A stretch of 64,000 bases of DNA, from contig CP155566.1 in the NCBI GenBank assembly GCA_039696685.1, positions 310,001 through 374,000 on the forward strand, read 5' to 3'. The DNA comes from Vibrio sp. CDRSL-10 TSBA. Lineage in GTDB: Bacteria > Pseudomonadota > Gammaproteobacteria > Enterobacterales > Vibrionaceae. Positions 47,720 through 60,200 of the stretch are shown one piece after another. Both the position numbers and the translations under genes were made by a program. Position 1 is the first letter of the stretch. Each line of letters starts with the position of its first letter. The notes under the pieces were generated by a model that saw only the letters and a list, made by a program, of their open reading frames with translations, was not told where the DNA came from and did not search any database.

Positions 47720-48421
47720 TGCGCACGCGCGGGTTTACGCTGGTCGAAATGATCCTGACCATGATTGTCGGTTCGATTCTGGTACTCGGGATTGCCGGAT
47801 TTGTCGAACTGGGCAGTCGCGGCTACGCTGATAGCGTGGCCCGGCAACGCATTCAGACCCAGGCCCAGTTTGTGCTGGAAAAAATGATGCGTGAGATTCG
47901 TCATGCCATTCCGAACAGTCTGGCGATATCGTCTGACAGTACGCAGCAGTGCCTGTCGTTTTATCCGATTGTCTATTCTGGTTTCTATGCCTTGGGCGAT
48001 ACGGATAACAGCCGCTTAAGCTTTATTGTCGGTAATGTTGCCCAGGCGAGCAGTTTCGCTCAGCTTTGATGGCCTGACCATGATTATCAATCCGAGTCAT
48101 CAGGAGGAGTTTAGCTCCGGCAGCGGCATTGCGATGAGCGGCAGTGACACCAGTGTGACTTTATCGCAGCCGCTGAGCAGCCAGTCCGTGGCACAAAGAT
48201 TTTATATGTATCGCTCGGCGGTGGAGTATTGCCTTAATTTTGCTGCTAATACCATCAGCCGGAATGGTGTCATCGTTGGTGACAGCATCAGCAGCGGCAG
48301 TTTTGATTATGAGTCGGCCAGTTTGCAACGCAGCGGTGTGGTGCATTTGTCGCTGCGTTTCAGCCAGAATGGTGAAGCGAGTGATTTTGAACAGGATGTG
48401 CAGGTACTCAATGTTCCCTGA
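47719..48421 (+). CDS. mshO: MshO, minor pilin-like protein (frameshifted here)
   Basis: Prepilin-like protein (MRTRG, then FTLVEMILTMIVGSILVLGI), resembling GspJ/PilW. ATG 47719 overlaps the mshD stop by one base. An extra T at 48054-48056 (CAGTTTCGC) stops the first frame at SSFAQL. Removing it gives ASSSLSFDGLTMI and 233 residues. It overlaps mshP. Confidence 0.87.
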
Positions 48422-48881
48422 AAGCGCGCAATCACGCCCATCTGCCCGTCAGCCATTGGCCGGGCGGCGCAAACAGGGCGGTAATTTATATATGGTCGCC
48501 CTGTTTGTCATAGTGGTGATGGGCTTTCTCGCTTCGGCGCTGAGCCGGATGGAATGGTCCAATCAGGACGGCCTGGCGCGCGAACTGCTTGGTACCCAGG
48601 CCTGGTTTGCCGCCCATTCACTGAATGAAATGGCGCTGACCCATCTTTATCCGCTCGGCCAGTCGGCCGCGGTCAGCAGCGTGTGTAATGATGACTGGAC
48701 AGCAATCTCGGCTGAGGCAAACAGCATGATAACGCAGTATCCGGGCTGTTCGGCACAAACTCAGTGTATCTCGTTAGGACCGCTGCAGGATGATCAAATA
48801 TTTAAGCTGGAGAGCAGTGTGACCTGTGGCAGTGGCCGTTATCAGGTCGAACGGGTCCAGGATGTGTTGGTGAAGGAGTGA
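48411..48881 (+). CDS. mshP: MshP, pilus tip-complex protein
   Basis: 156 residues with a single N-terminal hydrophobic stretch (LYMVALFVIVVMGFLASALS), resembling GspK/PilX-like components without a clean prepilin motif. ATG 48411 lies inside the end of mshO, an 11-nt overlap. Four Cys in the second half suggest disulfides. Confidence 0.82.
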   Translation: MFPESAQSRPSARQPLAGRRKQGGNLYMVALFVIVVMGFLASALSRMEWSNQDGLARELLGTQAWFAAHSLNEMALTHLYPLGQSAAVSSVCNDDWTAISAEANSMITQYPGCSAQTQCISLGPLQDDQIFKLESSVTCGSGRYQVERVQDVLVKE

Positions 48882-48882
48882 T

Positions 48883-51800
48883 ATGATGCAAGTGAGGTTG
48901 ATGTGGCTGCTACTGCTATTGATGAGCCAGTCCGTGTTTGCAGCCAATCAGTGTTATGAGAAAGGTAATGAGGTGTTCTCAGTGCAGTTCGAGGTTGTAG
49001 GGCATTCAAACCACCACCCAGAGGTATATATCACTAATAATGGTGGTCGGCGGACCGAAACCTTATGGTACACCGGTACGGAGAAGAGTGACAATAAAGT
49101 GCCGTATTTGTTTAATGAGCAGAGCTTACAGGATGGCGTCAAATACCAGATTCGAATTATCAATGATAGTGTGAATGATGTACTGCAATATTACCGGCGC
49201 GTAGATTCGGAGGTCAATAGCGACTGGGTTTTGGTGCAAGAGATAGGTCAGAAAATCCATCAGGGTGTGATTCACATTCTATCGAACGATCCTGAGATTA
49301 CAATGATTTGTGCTCAGGAGATTGTAGAACCGGAAGAACCTGTTTTATTTAACCAGTGTGACTATTTTCCTCAACCGATACAAAGTTGGATCGCGGCTAA
49401 CAATAGTGATTATAACAACTTTCCCAGCAGCGAACTGGACCTTCAGATAGAGAATGTAAATATCCGTGGGTGGTCAGACGGTTATCTCGATGATCCTGAT
49501 AATTTTTACCATTTTGAAGACTGGACTGGGGATCGGACGGTGTTGCGGGTTGGGTATGAGCGAGTCAGTAATTCATGGCTGGCGTATGAGAACCCAAATG
49601 CAAAAGTGTGTAACGGCAATACCGGCTGTTATCCTGGCAATGAAGATGGCCAGCTGCACCTTCGCCAGACTGAAGCTCCGGTGCCAATTGCAGTGGAATT
49701 TACTGCGCAGGAGGAGTTAACCATAAGCAATGATCCGCTTGGTAATGATAGAAATAGTTACACTCGAGTATGTGCAGATAGCAAGTCGTCTTGTCAGTAC
49801 AGTGAAGAGGGCGATACGGTTACGATTACCATTGTACGTGATTTAAAACTCTTACATGTTGATACTAATTCAAGCAAAAAATTCAAGTTGGAGTTTTTTG
49901 GTAACCGTAAGATAGAGAACTTCGAGTATATGTCCAAGCCTGGCTTTCTGGAGGTGATATTTGAGCGTTTTGCCACGCACTATTTCTCCAGAATTATCGG
50001 TGATGGAGATCAAGCGAGGTTTCATTTTGCCAGTCATGTGCGGTTAAATATTACTGATAGTTTTACCCCGAATAATACCCTTATCTTCAATTACCCTCCT
50101 GATACCGGCGTGTTGAGCGATTTTGTCGCTCCGGTGATTTATGGTCCTCATGCGACGTTTACGTTTATTCAGCTACAAAGTGACACAACTGCCAATGCGG
50201 AAGTTTTTCTACTCGCTAGACATATTAAATTTACTAAATTCGTACAGTTGAGTGGCTCGATTACGGCTAACAAGCTCACAGTACAGGAAGGGTTAAACCT
50301 AAATGCGCTAGATGGCTCCCCGGATTGCTGGAAAGGGGGGGAGTCTCAAGACAGCTATGATCTAACACTTTCACCGACAGAGTCTTACTCTCTTATCTGC
50401 GAACGTGAGCAGGTTGAATTTCAGGTGCTGGATGATACCAATCAGGCTACCGGTACATTTAATGGTACCATTGATGTTGAGGCCGTTGGCGGGACACTGA
50501 ACCTGATCAAAGGCAGCGGCAGTAACGGAAGTTATCGCGCAGACGAGAATGGGCAGCTCTGGTTTGAGCTTTCCGAAACGGGTAGTGAAATTATTACTGT
50601 GTCTGGGACGTTAATGTCGAATGGTAACAGCAGCCAGGCTGCAGGCACTTATCATTTTGTGCCTTACAAACTCGCGGCGGACGATCAGTTTGTGATTGCC
50701 AATAAGGAGCAGAGCGTACAGGTCAAAGCATTAGCATGTGACGATAGTGGTAATGTTGTCGATACTAAATACTCGGGCTCGCCTGATGTGAGTTCAGCCT
50801 GGGTCGCACCAACCGATGGTGCAGGGCGCCTTGATTTTAAACCTGTATTCCCTGAAGAGAGTAAGGGGGAGAGCATTAGCCCCCTAACTATGCAAGACTC
50901 TGGAATTAAAACGGTCACCATGACGGACACTAACTTTGATTGTACGGGTTTTTCTGATTGTCCGATCAAAGGCAAGGGTACGCTGCAGGGCAGTTTTACT
51001 GTCTACTCACGCCCTTGGACACTGGCCATCTGTTCGCCCAACGACAGCAGTAGCATGGATGGCAATATCACGGCTCGCAGCAGCACGGCGTTTACCGCGG
51101 CCGGCAGCAACTTTGCGCTTAATGTGCGTCCTCTACGCTGGATCAGTAACGGTGCAGAACAAGGTGAGATTGAAACTTCAGGCCTGTGCGCAGAGGCGGT
51201 AACACAAAACTTTTTTGCTGATGCCGCCCAGCTGACCGCCATGACTGAACTGAGTTACCAGGTGGCTCAGCCTGAGGAAGGTGACAGCGGCACACTGAAC
51301 GGGATTTTGGCGCTGTCCAATGATGCCGGAGAGAACAATAGTTATCTGCCATTCAGTGATTTGTCCTGGAGTGAAGTGGGCGTATTGCGGGTTCAGGCTG
51401 CGATCAGCGGCCAATACCTGGGCATGACCGTCAATCCGGGCTATCGCGATATCGGCCGCTTTTATCCGGCCTGGCTCAGCCTCAGCGCGAACGACTGGGA
51501 TTACCCCGATGATCACTCGGGGTTCGCTTATATGAATCAGCCGTTCGGTTATGGGTTTAGCGTTGCAGCGCAGAACCGCCAGGGTCAGATTACTAAAAAC
51601 TATTCATCATTTGATGCGGCTCTGATCGCCGATATTAAGCTGCTGGCGGTGGACAGCAGTGGCGCTGAACTTGGCGCGCGGATTTCCGATTACGATCTGC
51701 AGTTCTGGGATGGATCCGGCTCCTGGTCTGACGGCGTGTTGTCTGGTGATCACTCACTGACATTCAGCAAACTTGTCAGTAATAGCTCGCCATATACCAC

Positions 51801-52476
51801 CAGTGCGGACGGGCCGTTTAACAGCGGGTTTGGCTTGCGGGTAACCGATAAAGTCGATGGCGTGGACTTTGCTGCCCCGCAACTGGCGTTAACGCAGGAT
51901 GGTGCGTCAGTGGATAACGGACAAGTATTCGCTCTCCAGCCAGATATCCGTTATGGGCGTATGGTACTGGACGATGTCGGTGGCGCGGTGACCAGTGTGA
52001 TTAATGTGCCGCTGCGGGTTGAGTACTGGCAGGGCAGCCGTTTTGTCACTAACAGGGATGACAACGGCAGCTGGTTCCGATCCAGCTCGAACTCGATTTG
52101 CCGCCAGAGTATCTGGACGTCAGATGCCGGTAAGTTCAATTCATCACTCGAACCGCGTCAGGAGTCATTGCAAATCCCGACCGTATCGGCAGGTGAAAGC
52201 GATCAGCTGATGGCGGAGCCGCATTCTAAGCATGAGCAGAACAGTGTGCGTGAACAGGTACGTTTCTGGCTGCGGCTCGATGACAGCAGCACCAGCTCGC
52301 CGCAGCTGGCTGACAGCAGTGTCACTTGTGGTCCGCAGGGGGCCGATAATCCCTGGTTGCAATACAATTGGCGCGGTGTCGGTGATGAGGATCCGTCTGC
52401 GGTGGTGACCTTCGGTGTGCATCGCGGTAACGATCGGGTGATTTTCCGTGGTGAAGCACGCCTGACCGGTCAATGA
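48883..52476 (+). CDS. mshQ: MshQ, large exported protein of the MSHA tip
   Basis: 1197 residues. Sec-type signal peptide (LMWLLLLLMSQSVFAA) and a long beta-rich exported body. The C-terminal part (about residues 550-1197) is conserved in MshQ-type proteins. AAGGAG stands just before ATG 48883. By analogy with PilY1 and tip adhesins it probably sits at the pilus end. The first part (about 48950-50430) is visibly A/T-richer than the second half, suggesting that the exposed N-terminal half has been replaced by horizontal exchange. The last gene of the MSHA locus. Confidence 0.85.
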   Translation: MMQVRLMWLLLLLMSQSVFAANQCYEKGNEVFSVQFEVVGHSNHHPEVYITNNGGRRTETLWYTGTEKSDNKVPYLFNEQSLQDGVKYQIRIINDSVNDVLQYYRRVDSEVNSDWVLVQEIGQKIHQGVIHILSNDPEITMICAQEIVEPEEPVLFNQCDYFPQPIQSWIAANNSDYNNFPSSELDLQIENVNIRGWSDGYLDDPDNFYHFEDWTGDRTVLRVGYERVSNSWLAYENPNAKVCNGNTGCYPGNEDGQLHLRQTEAPVPIAVEFTAQEELTISNDPLGNDRNSYTRVCADSKSSCQYSEEGDTVTITIVRDLKLLHVDTNSSKKFKLEFFGNRKIENFEYMSKPGFLEVIFERFATHYFSRIIGDGDQARFHFASHVRLNITDSFTPNNTLIFNYPPDTGVLSDFVAPVIYGPHATFTFIQLQSDTTANAEVFLLARHIKFTKFVQLSGSITANKLTVQEGLNLNALDGSPDCWKGGESQDSYDLTLSPTESYSLICEREQVEFQVLDDTNQATGTFNGTIDVEAVGGTLNLIKGSGSNGSYRADENGQLWFELSETGSEIITVSGTLMSNGNSSQAAGTYHFVPYKLAADDQFVIANKEQSVQVKALACDDSGNVVDTKYSGSPDVSSAWVAPTDGAGRLDFKPVFPEESKGESISPLTMQDSGIKTVTMTDTNFDCTGFSDCPIKGKGTLQGSFTVYSRPWTLAICSPNDSSSMDGNITARSSTAFTAAGSNFALNVRPLRWISNGAEQGEIETSGLCAEAVTQNFFADAAQLTAMTELSYQVAQPEEGDSGTLNGILALSNDAGENNSYLPFSDLSWSEVGVLRVQAAISGQYLGMTVNPGYRDIGRFYPAWLSLSANDWDYPDDHSGFAYMNQPFGYGFSVAAQNRQGQITKNYSSFDAALIADIKLLAVDSSGAELGARISDYDLQFWDGSGSWSDGVLSGDHSLTFSKLVSNSSPYTTSADGPFNSGFGLRVTDKVDGVDFAAPQLALTQDGASVDNGQVFALQPDIRYGRMVLDDVGGAVTSVINVPLRVEYWQGSRFVTNRDDNGSWFRSSSNSICRQSIWTSDAGKFNSSLEPRQESLQIPTVSAGESDQLMAEPHSKHEQNSVREQVRFWLRLDDSSTSSPQLADSSVTCGPQGADNPWLQYNWRGVGDEDPSAVVTFGVHRGNDRVIFRGEARLTGQ

Positions 52477-52541
52477 TCCCGTCATTTTCACACCCCAGGT
52501 TAGGAATCTGTTAGAAATTGCGTGTTTCAACCCATGTTTAG

Positions 52542-53670
<1,129 letters not shown>

Positions 53671-53680
53671 TGGCTTATCT

Positions 53681-53698
53681 GGCACTCTGCGGAGTGCC
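53681..53698 (+). terminator. Hairpin between mreB and mreC
   Basis: GGCACTC / GAGTGCC with loop TGCG, no T run after it. Probably a partial attenuator or stabilising hairpin that sets mreB expression above mreC. Confidence 0.5.
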
Positions 53699-53724
53699 CG
53701 AATTCAACTTTAGGACGGTTTAAG

Positions 53725-54627
53725 ATGAAGCCAATATTTGGTCGTGGACCTTCCCTTCAGTTGCGTCTGTTTTTCGCGGTTATTATATCAGCCAGCCTTA
53801 TGCTGGCTGATAGTCGTTTAGGTACATTCACTCATGTACGATTTTTGCTCAACAGTTTAGTTGCACCGATTCAGTATGCTGCCGACCTGCCGCGCAGCAT
53901 GTTTGATGGATTCTACGAGCGTTTTAACACCCGTCAGCAACTGATGGAATCGAACCGCACGCTGAAACAGGACGTGTTGACGCTGAAAAGCGATCTGATC
54001 CTGCTTGACCAATACCGCGAAGAAAACCAGCGCCTGCGTAAACTGCTTGGCTCTACTTTTGTGCGTGATGAGAAAAAAGTAGTGACGGAAGTGATGGCGG
54101 TCGATACCTCGCCGTACCGTCACCAGGTGGTGATTGATAAAGGCCGTGTGGACGGCGTTTACGAAGGCCAGCCGGTCATCAATGAAAAAGGTATTGTTGG
54201 TCAGGTGACCTTTGTTGCCGCGCATAACAGCCGCGTATTGCTGCTGATTGACCCCAACAATGCCATTCCGGTGCAGAATATCCGTAACGATATCCGTGTC
54301 ATCGCGTCCGGCAACGGCCAGAGCGATGAGATTCAGCTTGAGCATATTGCCACCAGTACCGATATTGAAGTCGGCGATATGCTGGTGACATCGGGTTTGG
54401 GCGGGGTTTATCCGGAAGGTTATCCGGTCGCTTACGTTTCACAGGTTGATAAAGATACCCGACGTGAATTTGCGGCGATTAAAGCAACACCGGTGGTTGA
54501 TTTTGACCGCTTACGCTATCTGCTGTTGATCTGGCCGAATGAAGATCGCCAGCAGCAAGTGATCAACGCTGACACGCAACCGATGGCAGAAGGCAATAAC
54601 GCAGAGGACAATAATAATGGCCAGTAA
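53725..54627 (+). CDS. mreC: MreC, rod-shape protein
   Basis: 300 residues: one N-terminal membrane segment (LRLFFAVIISASLMLAD), a coiled coil (residues about 70-110, NTRQQLMESNRTLKQDVLTL), and a periplasmic beta-barrel domain (VIDKGRVDGVYEGQPVINE). Links MreB inside to wall synthases outside. AGGACGG is the ribosome site. It overlaps mreD by 11 nt. Confidence 0.95.
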   Translation: MKPIFGRGPSLQLRLFFAVIISASLMLADSRLGTFTHVRFLLNSLVAPIQYAADLPRSMFDGFYERFNTRQQLMESNRTLKQDVLTLKSDLILLDQYREENQRLRKLLGSTFVRDEKKVVTEVMAVDTSPYRHQVVIDKGRVDGVYEGQPVINEKGIVGQVTFVAAHNSRVLLLIDPNNAIPVQNIRNDIRVIASGNGQSDEIQLEHIATSTDIEVGDMLVTSGLGGVYPEGYPVAYVSQVDKDTRREFAAIKATPVVDFDRLRYLLLIWPNEDRQQQVINADTQPMAEGNNAEDNNNGQ

Positions 54628-55105
54628 TGATTGGGCAGGCCGTGTTGTTATCTGGGCCTCATTCTTTTTTGCTCTGGTTTTGCAAACCATTCCCTGGCCG
54701 GGTGCGCTTGATTTACTGCGCCCGTCCTGGCTGTTGCTGGTGACCTGTTACTGGGTGCTGGCGCTGCCGCACCGGGTCAACGTCGGTACCGCACTGATAC
54801 TGGGTTTACTGTGGGATTTGCTGCTCGGCTCGACGCTGGGTATTCGCGGCATGATGATGTCGATCGTGGTTTATCTGGTCGCACTCAACTTCCTGGTGCT
54901 GCGCAATATGGCACTGTGGCAGCAGGCAATTGTGATTGCCGGGCTTTCTATGGTGCTGGAAATCCTGATTTTCTTTGGTGAATATTTGATCCAGGACGTG
55001 ACATTTAATCCATTGTCACTCTGGAGCGGCTTAATTAGCTGTATACTCTGGCCGTGGATGTTCTTATTACTGCGTCGGGTTCGACGTCATTGGCATATTA
55101 AGTGA
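54617..55105 (+). CDS. mreD: MreD, rod-shape membrane protein
   Basis: 162 residues, about five or six hydrophobic segments, for example VVIWASFFFALVLQTI and ALILGLLWDLLLGSTLGI. Completes the MreBCD complex. Overlap with mreC implies translational coupling. The stop lies 7 nt before maf. Confidence 0.93.
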   Translation: MASNDWAGRVVIWASFFFALVLQTIPWPGALDLLRPSWLLLVTCYWVLALPHRVNVGTALILGLLWDLLLGSTLGIRGMMMSIVVYLVALNFLVLRNMALWQQAIVIAGLSMVLEILIFFGEYLIQDVTFNPLSLWSGLISCILWPWMFLLLRRVRRHWHIK

Positions 55106-55112
55106 TAACGCG

Positions 55113-55703
55113 ATGAGCGAAAAAAAACTGATCTTAGCTTCCGGCTCGCCAAGACGGCGCGAATTGTTAGCCCAGCTGGGTTATCAGTTTGATATTTTGG
55201 TCCCCAATGTCGAAGAAGCGCAGCAAGCGGATGAGAGTGCGCTGCAGTATGTAGAACGTTTATCCCGTGACAAAGCGCTGGCTGGCTTAGCCATGACAGC
55301 AGCCGACAATGATACGGTAGCGAGTAATGATGCGGTCGTGATTGGCTCTGACACCATAGTGGTGCAGGACGGTCTGGTGCTGGAAAAACCGCACGATTTT
55401 GCGGATTCACGCCGCATGCTGCTCCATCTTCAGGCTAATCGTCATCAGGTGATGACCGCGGTGACGGTCGCCACAGCGCAGCACTATCGCTCTGTCGTGG
55501 TGACCACAGACGTCTGGTTTAAAGCTCTGACCGAACAAGAAATCGAACAGTACTGGCAAAGCGGTGAACCTTGCGATAAAGCTGGCAGTTATGGCATTCA
55601 GGGATTGGGTGGACGATTTGTAACAAGATTAGAAGGTAGCTACTACGCCGTCGTCGGGCTACCACTCTACGAAACTGACCAGCTCTTGCGCGAATTCTTA
55701 TAA
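55113..55703 (+). CDS. maf: Maf-family nucleoside triphosphate pyrophosphatase
   Basis: 196 residues. Maf motifs LASGSPRRRELL at the N-terminus and GSDTIVV and QGLGGRFV later. The E. coli orthologue at this place next to mre genes, YhdE, hydrolyses dTTP, UTP and modified pyrimidine triphosphates. Starts MSEKKLILASGSP with no strong ribosome site, so it is probably coupled to mreD. Confidence 0.92.
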   Translation: MSEKKLILASGSPRRRELLAQLGYQFDILVPNVEEAQQADESALQYVERLSRDKALAGLAMTAADNDTVASNDAVVIGSDTIVVQDGLVLEKPHDFADSRRMLLHLQANRHQVMTAVTVATAQHYRSVVVTTDVWFKALTEQEIEQYWQSGEPCDKAGSYGIQGLGGRFVTRLEGSYYAVVGLPLYETDQLLREFL

Positions 55704-55725
55704 TTTAAAATATTGAGGTGCGCTC

Positions 55726-57196
55726 ATGAGTGCAGAGTTGATCTTAAACGTCACACCGAGTGAAACCCGGGTGGCGATGATTGAAGGCGGTGTCCTTCAG
55801 GAAATCCACATTGAACGTGAAGCAAAGCGGGGCATTGTCGGCAATATCTACAAAGGCAAAGTGAGCCGGGTTCTGCCGGGCATGCAGGCTGCATTTGTTG
55901 ATATCGGCCTAGATAAAGCGGCGTTTTTGCATGCTTCTGATATCGTCCCGCACACCGAATGTGTGGCCGAGAACGAGAAACAGCAATTCCAGGTGCGTGA
56001 TATCTCGGAACTGGTTCGCCAGGGCCAGGATATTGTGGTGCAGGTGGTTAAAGATCCGCTTGGCACTAAGGGCGCACGCCTGACCACAGATATTACCCTT
56101 CCTTCCCGTTACCTGGTTTATATGCCGGGTGCCAGCCATGTCGGTGTATCACAGCGGATTGAAAGCGAGTCCGAACGTGAACGCCTCAAAAACGTTGTCT
56201 CACAATATTGCGATGAGCACGGCGGTTTTATTATCCGTACCGCTGCCGAAGCGGCTAAAGAGAAAGAGCTGTCCCAGGATGCTGCTTTCCTCAAGCGTTT
56301 GTGGGGCAAGGTGATGGAGCGCCGGGTTAAATACAAAAACCGTTCGACTCTGTATGGTGAACTCGGTCTGGCGCAGCGCATTCTGCGTGATTTCGTCGGT
56401 ACAGACCTGACCAAGATTCTGGTCGACTCGCGACAGGAATATGAAAACCTGGTCGAATTCACTTCGGAGTTTGTGCCAGAGCTGACCGATAAGCTCGAGT
56501 TGTACGAAGGTAATCAGCCCATTTTCGATATGTACGACACTGAGAACGAGATTCAGCGTTCCCTGGAGCGCAAAGTCGAACTGAAATCCGGCGGCTACCT
56601 GATCATCGACCAGACCGAAGCTATGACCACCATCGATATCAACACCGGTGCGTTTGTCGGGCGTCGTAATCTGGAAGAGACGATTTTCAACACCAATATT
56701 GAAGCCACTCAGGCGATTGCGCGCCAACTGCGCCTGCGTAACCTGGGCGGTATTATCATTATTGATTTTATCGACATGTTATCCGAAGAACACCGTAAGC
56801 GGGTACTTACTTCACTTGATGCGGCGTTGAGCAAAGACCGGGTGAAAACTAACATTAACGGCTTTACCCACCTTGGTCTGGTGGAAATGACCCGTAAGCG
56901 AAACGCGCGAAAGTATTGAACATGTGCTGTGTTCCACTTGTCCAACTTGTGAAGGACGTGGCAGCGTGAAAACCGTTGATACCGTGTGTTTCGAGATCCT
57001 GCGTGAAATTACCCGGGTGAACCGGGCCTACGATGCGGATCAGTTTGTGGTGTATGCGTCACCGGCGGTGGCCGAAGCGCTGCACGGCGACGAATCACAC
57101 TCTCTGGCGGAGCTGGAAGTCTTCATCGGTAAGGAAGTACGTATTCAGGCTGAACCTTTGTATGTGCAAGAGCAATTTGATGTTGTAATGATGTAA
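55726..57196 (+). CDS. rng: Ribonuclease G (frameshifted here)
   Basis: Endoribonuclease that matures the 5' end of 16S rRNA. Starts MSAELILNVTPSETRVAMIE, then an S1 domain (RGIVGNIYKGKVSRVLPGMQ), catalytic DIIVIDFIDM-like GGIIIIDFIDM, and the zinc-link motif CSTCPTCEG. An extra A at 56901-56903 (GCGAAACGCG) stops the first frame at KRNARKY. Removing it gives MTRKRTRESIEHVL and 489 residues, the usual length. Transcribed with mreBCD-maf and followed 11 nt later by yhdP. Confidence 0.94.
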
Positions 57197-57207
57197 TAGG
57201 ACAGCGA

Positions 57208-60200
57208 GTGATCTCAATGTTAACTCGCCTTGGGCGGATCGTAACCTGGCTGCTGGTCAGTTTGTTGGTGCTGCTGGCAATTGCCATCACGGCACTGCGT
57301 GTTCTGTTGCCGGAAATGAACCGCTTTAAGGATGAGATCCAGGGCTGGGTCAGCGAGCAGAGCCACATTCAGTTTGAAATCTCTGATGTGCGTGGCTTCT
57401 GGCGCAATACCCACCCGTCGCTGGCTTTGCAGGGCGTTCAGGCCCGTTTTCCTGATGGCAGTGAGATTCAGTTCAACACCGACCGGATTGATGTCGAGTT
57501 TGATCTGTTTGACTCGCTGCTACAGCAAGAGCCGGTGGTCGCTAATCTGGTTATCCATCAGCTTAAGCTTGATATCCGCTCGGTTGATCTCAACCAACTC
57601 AACCAGCCTTCCGGTGAAGAGACTCTGCCCGGAGCTCAGGGACGGGTATTACGCCGCCTTGATGATCTCTTCCTACGTCAGTTAGATGACTTCTCTTTGC
57701 AGAATTCCACCATTCAGTATCAAAGTCTGGCCGGGGATATGCGCCAGCTCGATATTGATAAGCTGCACTGGAAAAACCAAGGCCGGCGCCATCTGGCCGA
57801 AGGGGTAGTCAGCCTGGCCGATGCGGAAATCAACTCGCTCAAAGTGAGTGCTGACTTTCGCGATCACGGCTCTCTGAGTGACATTTCCGGTGATTTCTAT
57901 GTCAGTGCCGATAAGCTGCGTGTTTTGCCTTGGCTGACCCGTTATCTGAAAGATGCGACCGGTATTCAGCGCGGTGTGGTCAGCTTCGACGGCTGGATGA
58001 CACTGGAAAACAGTCAGCCGGTCGATGGCTATGTGGCATTAAAGCCATCCGAGCTTATCTGGCAGCAGGCCCCTGCCGAGCCAGAAGCTGAGCAGGATGC
58101 TGAGTCGTCATCAGACAGTGAACAAGCCACAGATTCGCAGCGTCATGAGCTGCTGCTTGAATCGGGCATTCTGGTCCTTTCTCCGCATAAAGATGGCTGG
58201 CAAGTAAGTGCGCACTCACTAAATGCACGTACTGACGATACGCCGTGGCCGGAGATCGACTTCGGCCTTGACTGGCAGCCGCAGCAGTGGCGCCTCAACG
58301 TCTCCCAACTGGATATTGCGGCCCTGCTGCCCTTGGCCCGTCTGGTGCCGGAATCCCATCAAACCAATCAGTTACTCGATGAGCTCAGCCCGAGCGGGCT
58401 GGTGGAAAATCTGCGAGTACAGCAAGGCGTGACACCTGAATCACTGCGTTATTCGGCCACGTTGAAAGATATCGGTATCAAGCAGTGGGAACTGCTGCCG
58501 GAAGTGCATAATCTGCAGGCCAAAGTGAGCGGAACGCCGGATAAGGCAGTCATTCACGCCAGTCTGATTGATGATGTGCTGCCGTATGGTGACGTGTTCC
58601 AGGCGCCGCTCAATATTCGCCAGGGTCAGGTCGATATGGTGTGGCAGCGCGATGACAGCGGCTGGTCGCTGTGGGCGGATAAAGTCACTGCGGCGACCCC
58701 TGATCTGCAGGTGCTGGGCGCGTTCCGGCTCGATTTTCCTGAGGATAAAAGTCCGTTTCTGTCATTTTATGCTGAAGCTGATCTGCATAATGCCGGTCAG
58801 ACCTGGCGTTATCTGCCGACACTGGCGCTCGGCCATGAGCTGACCGACTATCTCTCAACCGCGATTCAGGGCGGTAAAGTCAATACTGCCAAGCTGCTGT
58901 GGTACGGCGAGCTGGGCGATTTCCCTTATCCGAATCACAACGGTATGTTCCAGGCCTGGGTTGGCCTCAAGCAGGCGACCTTTAGTTTTGATACCGCCTG
59001 GCCGGCGATTACTGATATGCAGCTTGATCTGCTGTTTGAAAATGATGCCATGTACCTCGACTCTCATGCGGCGACGCTGAAAGAGGTCAAAGCACAGCGG
59101 ATTACCGGCCGTATTCCGCATCTTGAATCCGACGGACATATTGAGATTGAAGCCAGTGCGGTGGCGCAGGGTAATACGGTGCGTGATTACATGACCGCGA
59201 CACCGCTGGTGGACTCGGTGGGGGCGGCACTGACTACGATTCAGGTCAGCGGTGATGTGACCTCTGAATTCCAGCTCAATATCCCGTTTAGCTCAGAGCA
59301 GGAGCCGCGTGCCTGGGGCTGGGTTGATCTGGACAAGAACCATGTTGAGATTGATGTGCCGCCGATGACCCTGGAAGCGGTCAGCGGCCGGATTGAGTTT
59401 GACAATGATGTGGTGACCGCGGCCGGTTTGTCGGCTTCGCTGCTGGAGCAGTCGATTTCGTTTGATTTCCGTGGCGAAAGTGCCGCGCAGGGCTATGCGG
59501 TCAATATCGATCTGGTCGGTGACTGGGAACTGAAACCGCTGACGCCATATGTTGGCGCCCGCTGGCTCAATCCGCTCCAGGGCCATGCGCCGTGGCAGAT
59601 GGGAGTCGATATTCAGCTTAACGATGTCGGCTTTACCTATCAGATTGACGCGCGGGCCAATCTGAACCAGGTTGCGAGCCGTTATCCGTATCCGCTTAAT
59701 AAGCCGGTCAACAGCAAGGGGACGGCATTGCTGCAGGCCTCAGGTAACCAGCAGTCCATCAGCGCCCGGGTTCAGGTGCCGAATGCCAAGTACCAGGCTG
59801 AAATCGATATTACCAAATCCGTACCGGTACTGACCGCCACCAATCTGGTGGTCGGACAGGGCAGTTTCCGCATCAGCCCGGTGGTCGGGCATGATGCGCA
59901 AATTCGTACCGACAAGTTAGATCTCGACCAGTGGATTCCATTGCTGCAGCCTGAGTCGCAGGGCAAGTCAACGTCGGCTTTGGCGACGATGAATACCCCG
60001 CAGATCCCGACCCCGCAACGGGTCGATCTGCGGGTCAAAGAGCTGCATGTCGCGGATCTGGACTGGCATGATGTGGTGTTTAATGCGCGTCAGAAAGATA
60101 AGCTGTGGCAGATGACCATCGACAGCCAGGAAGCGCAGGGTGTGGCCGACTATCAGCTGCCGGACAAGCTCAGTGTCAACCTACAGCGTCTGCATCTCTA

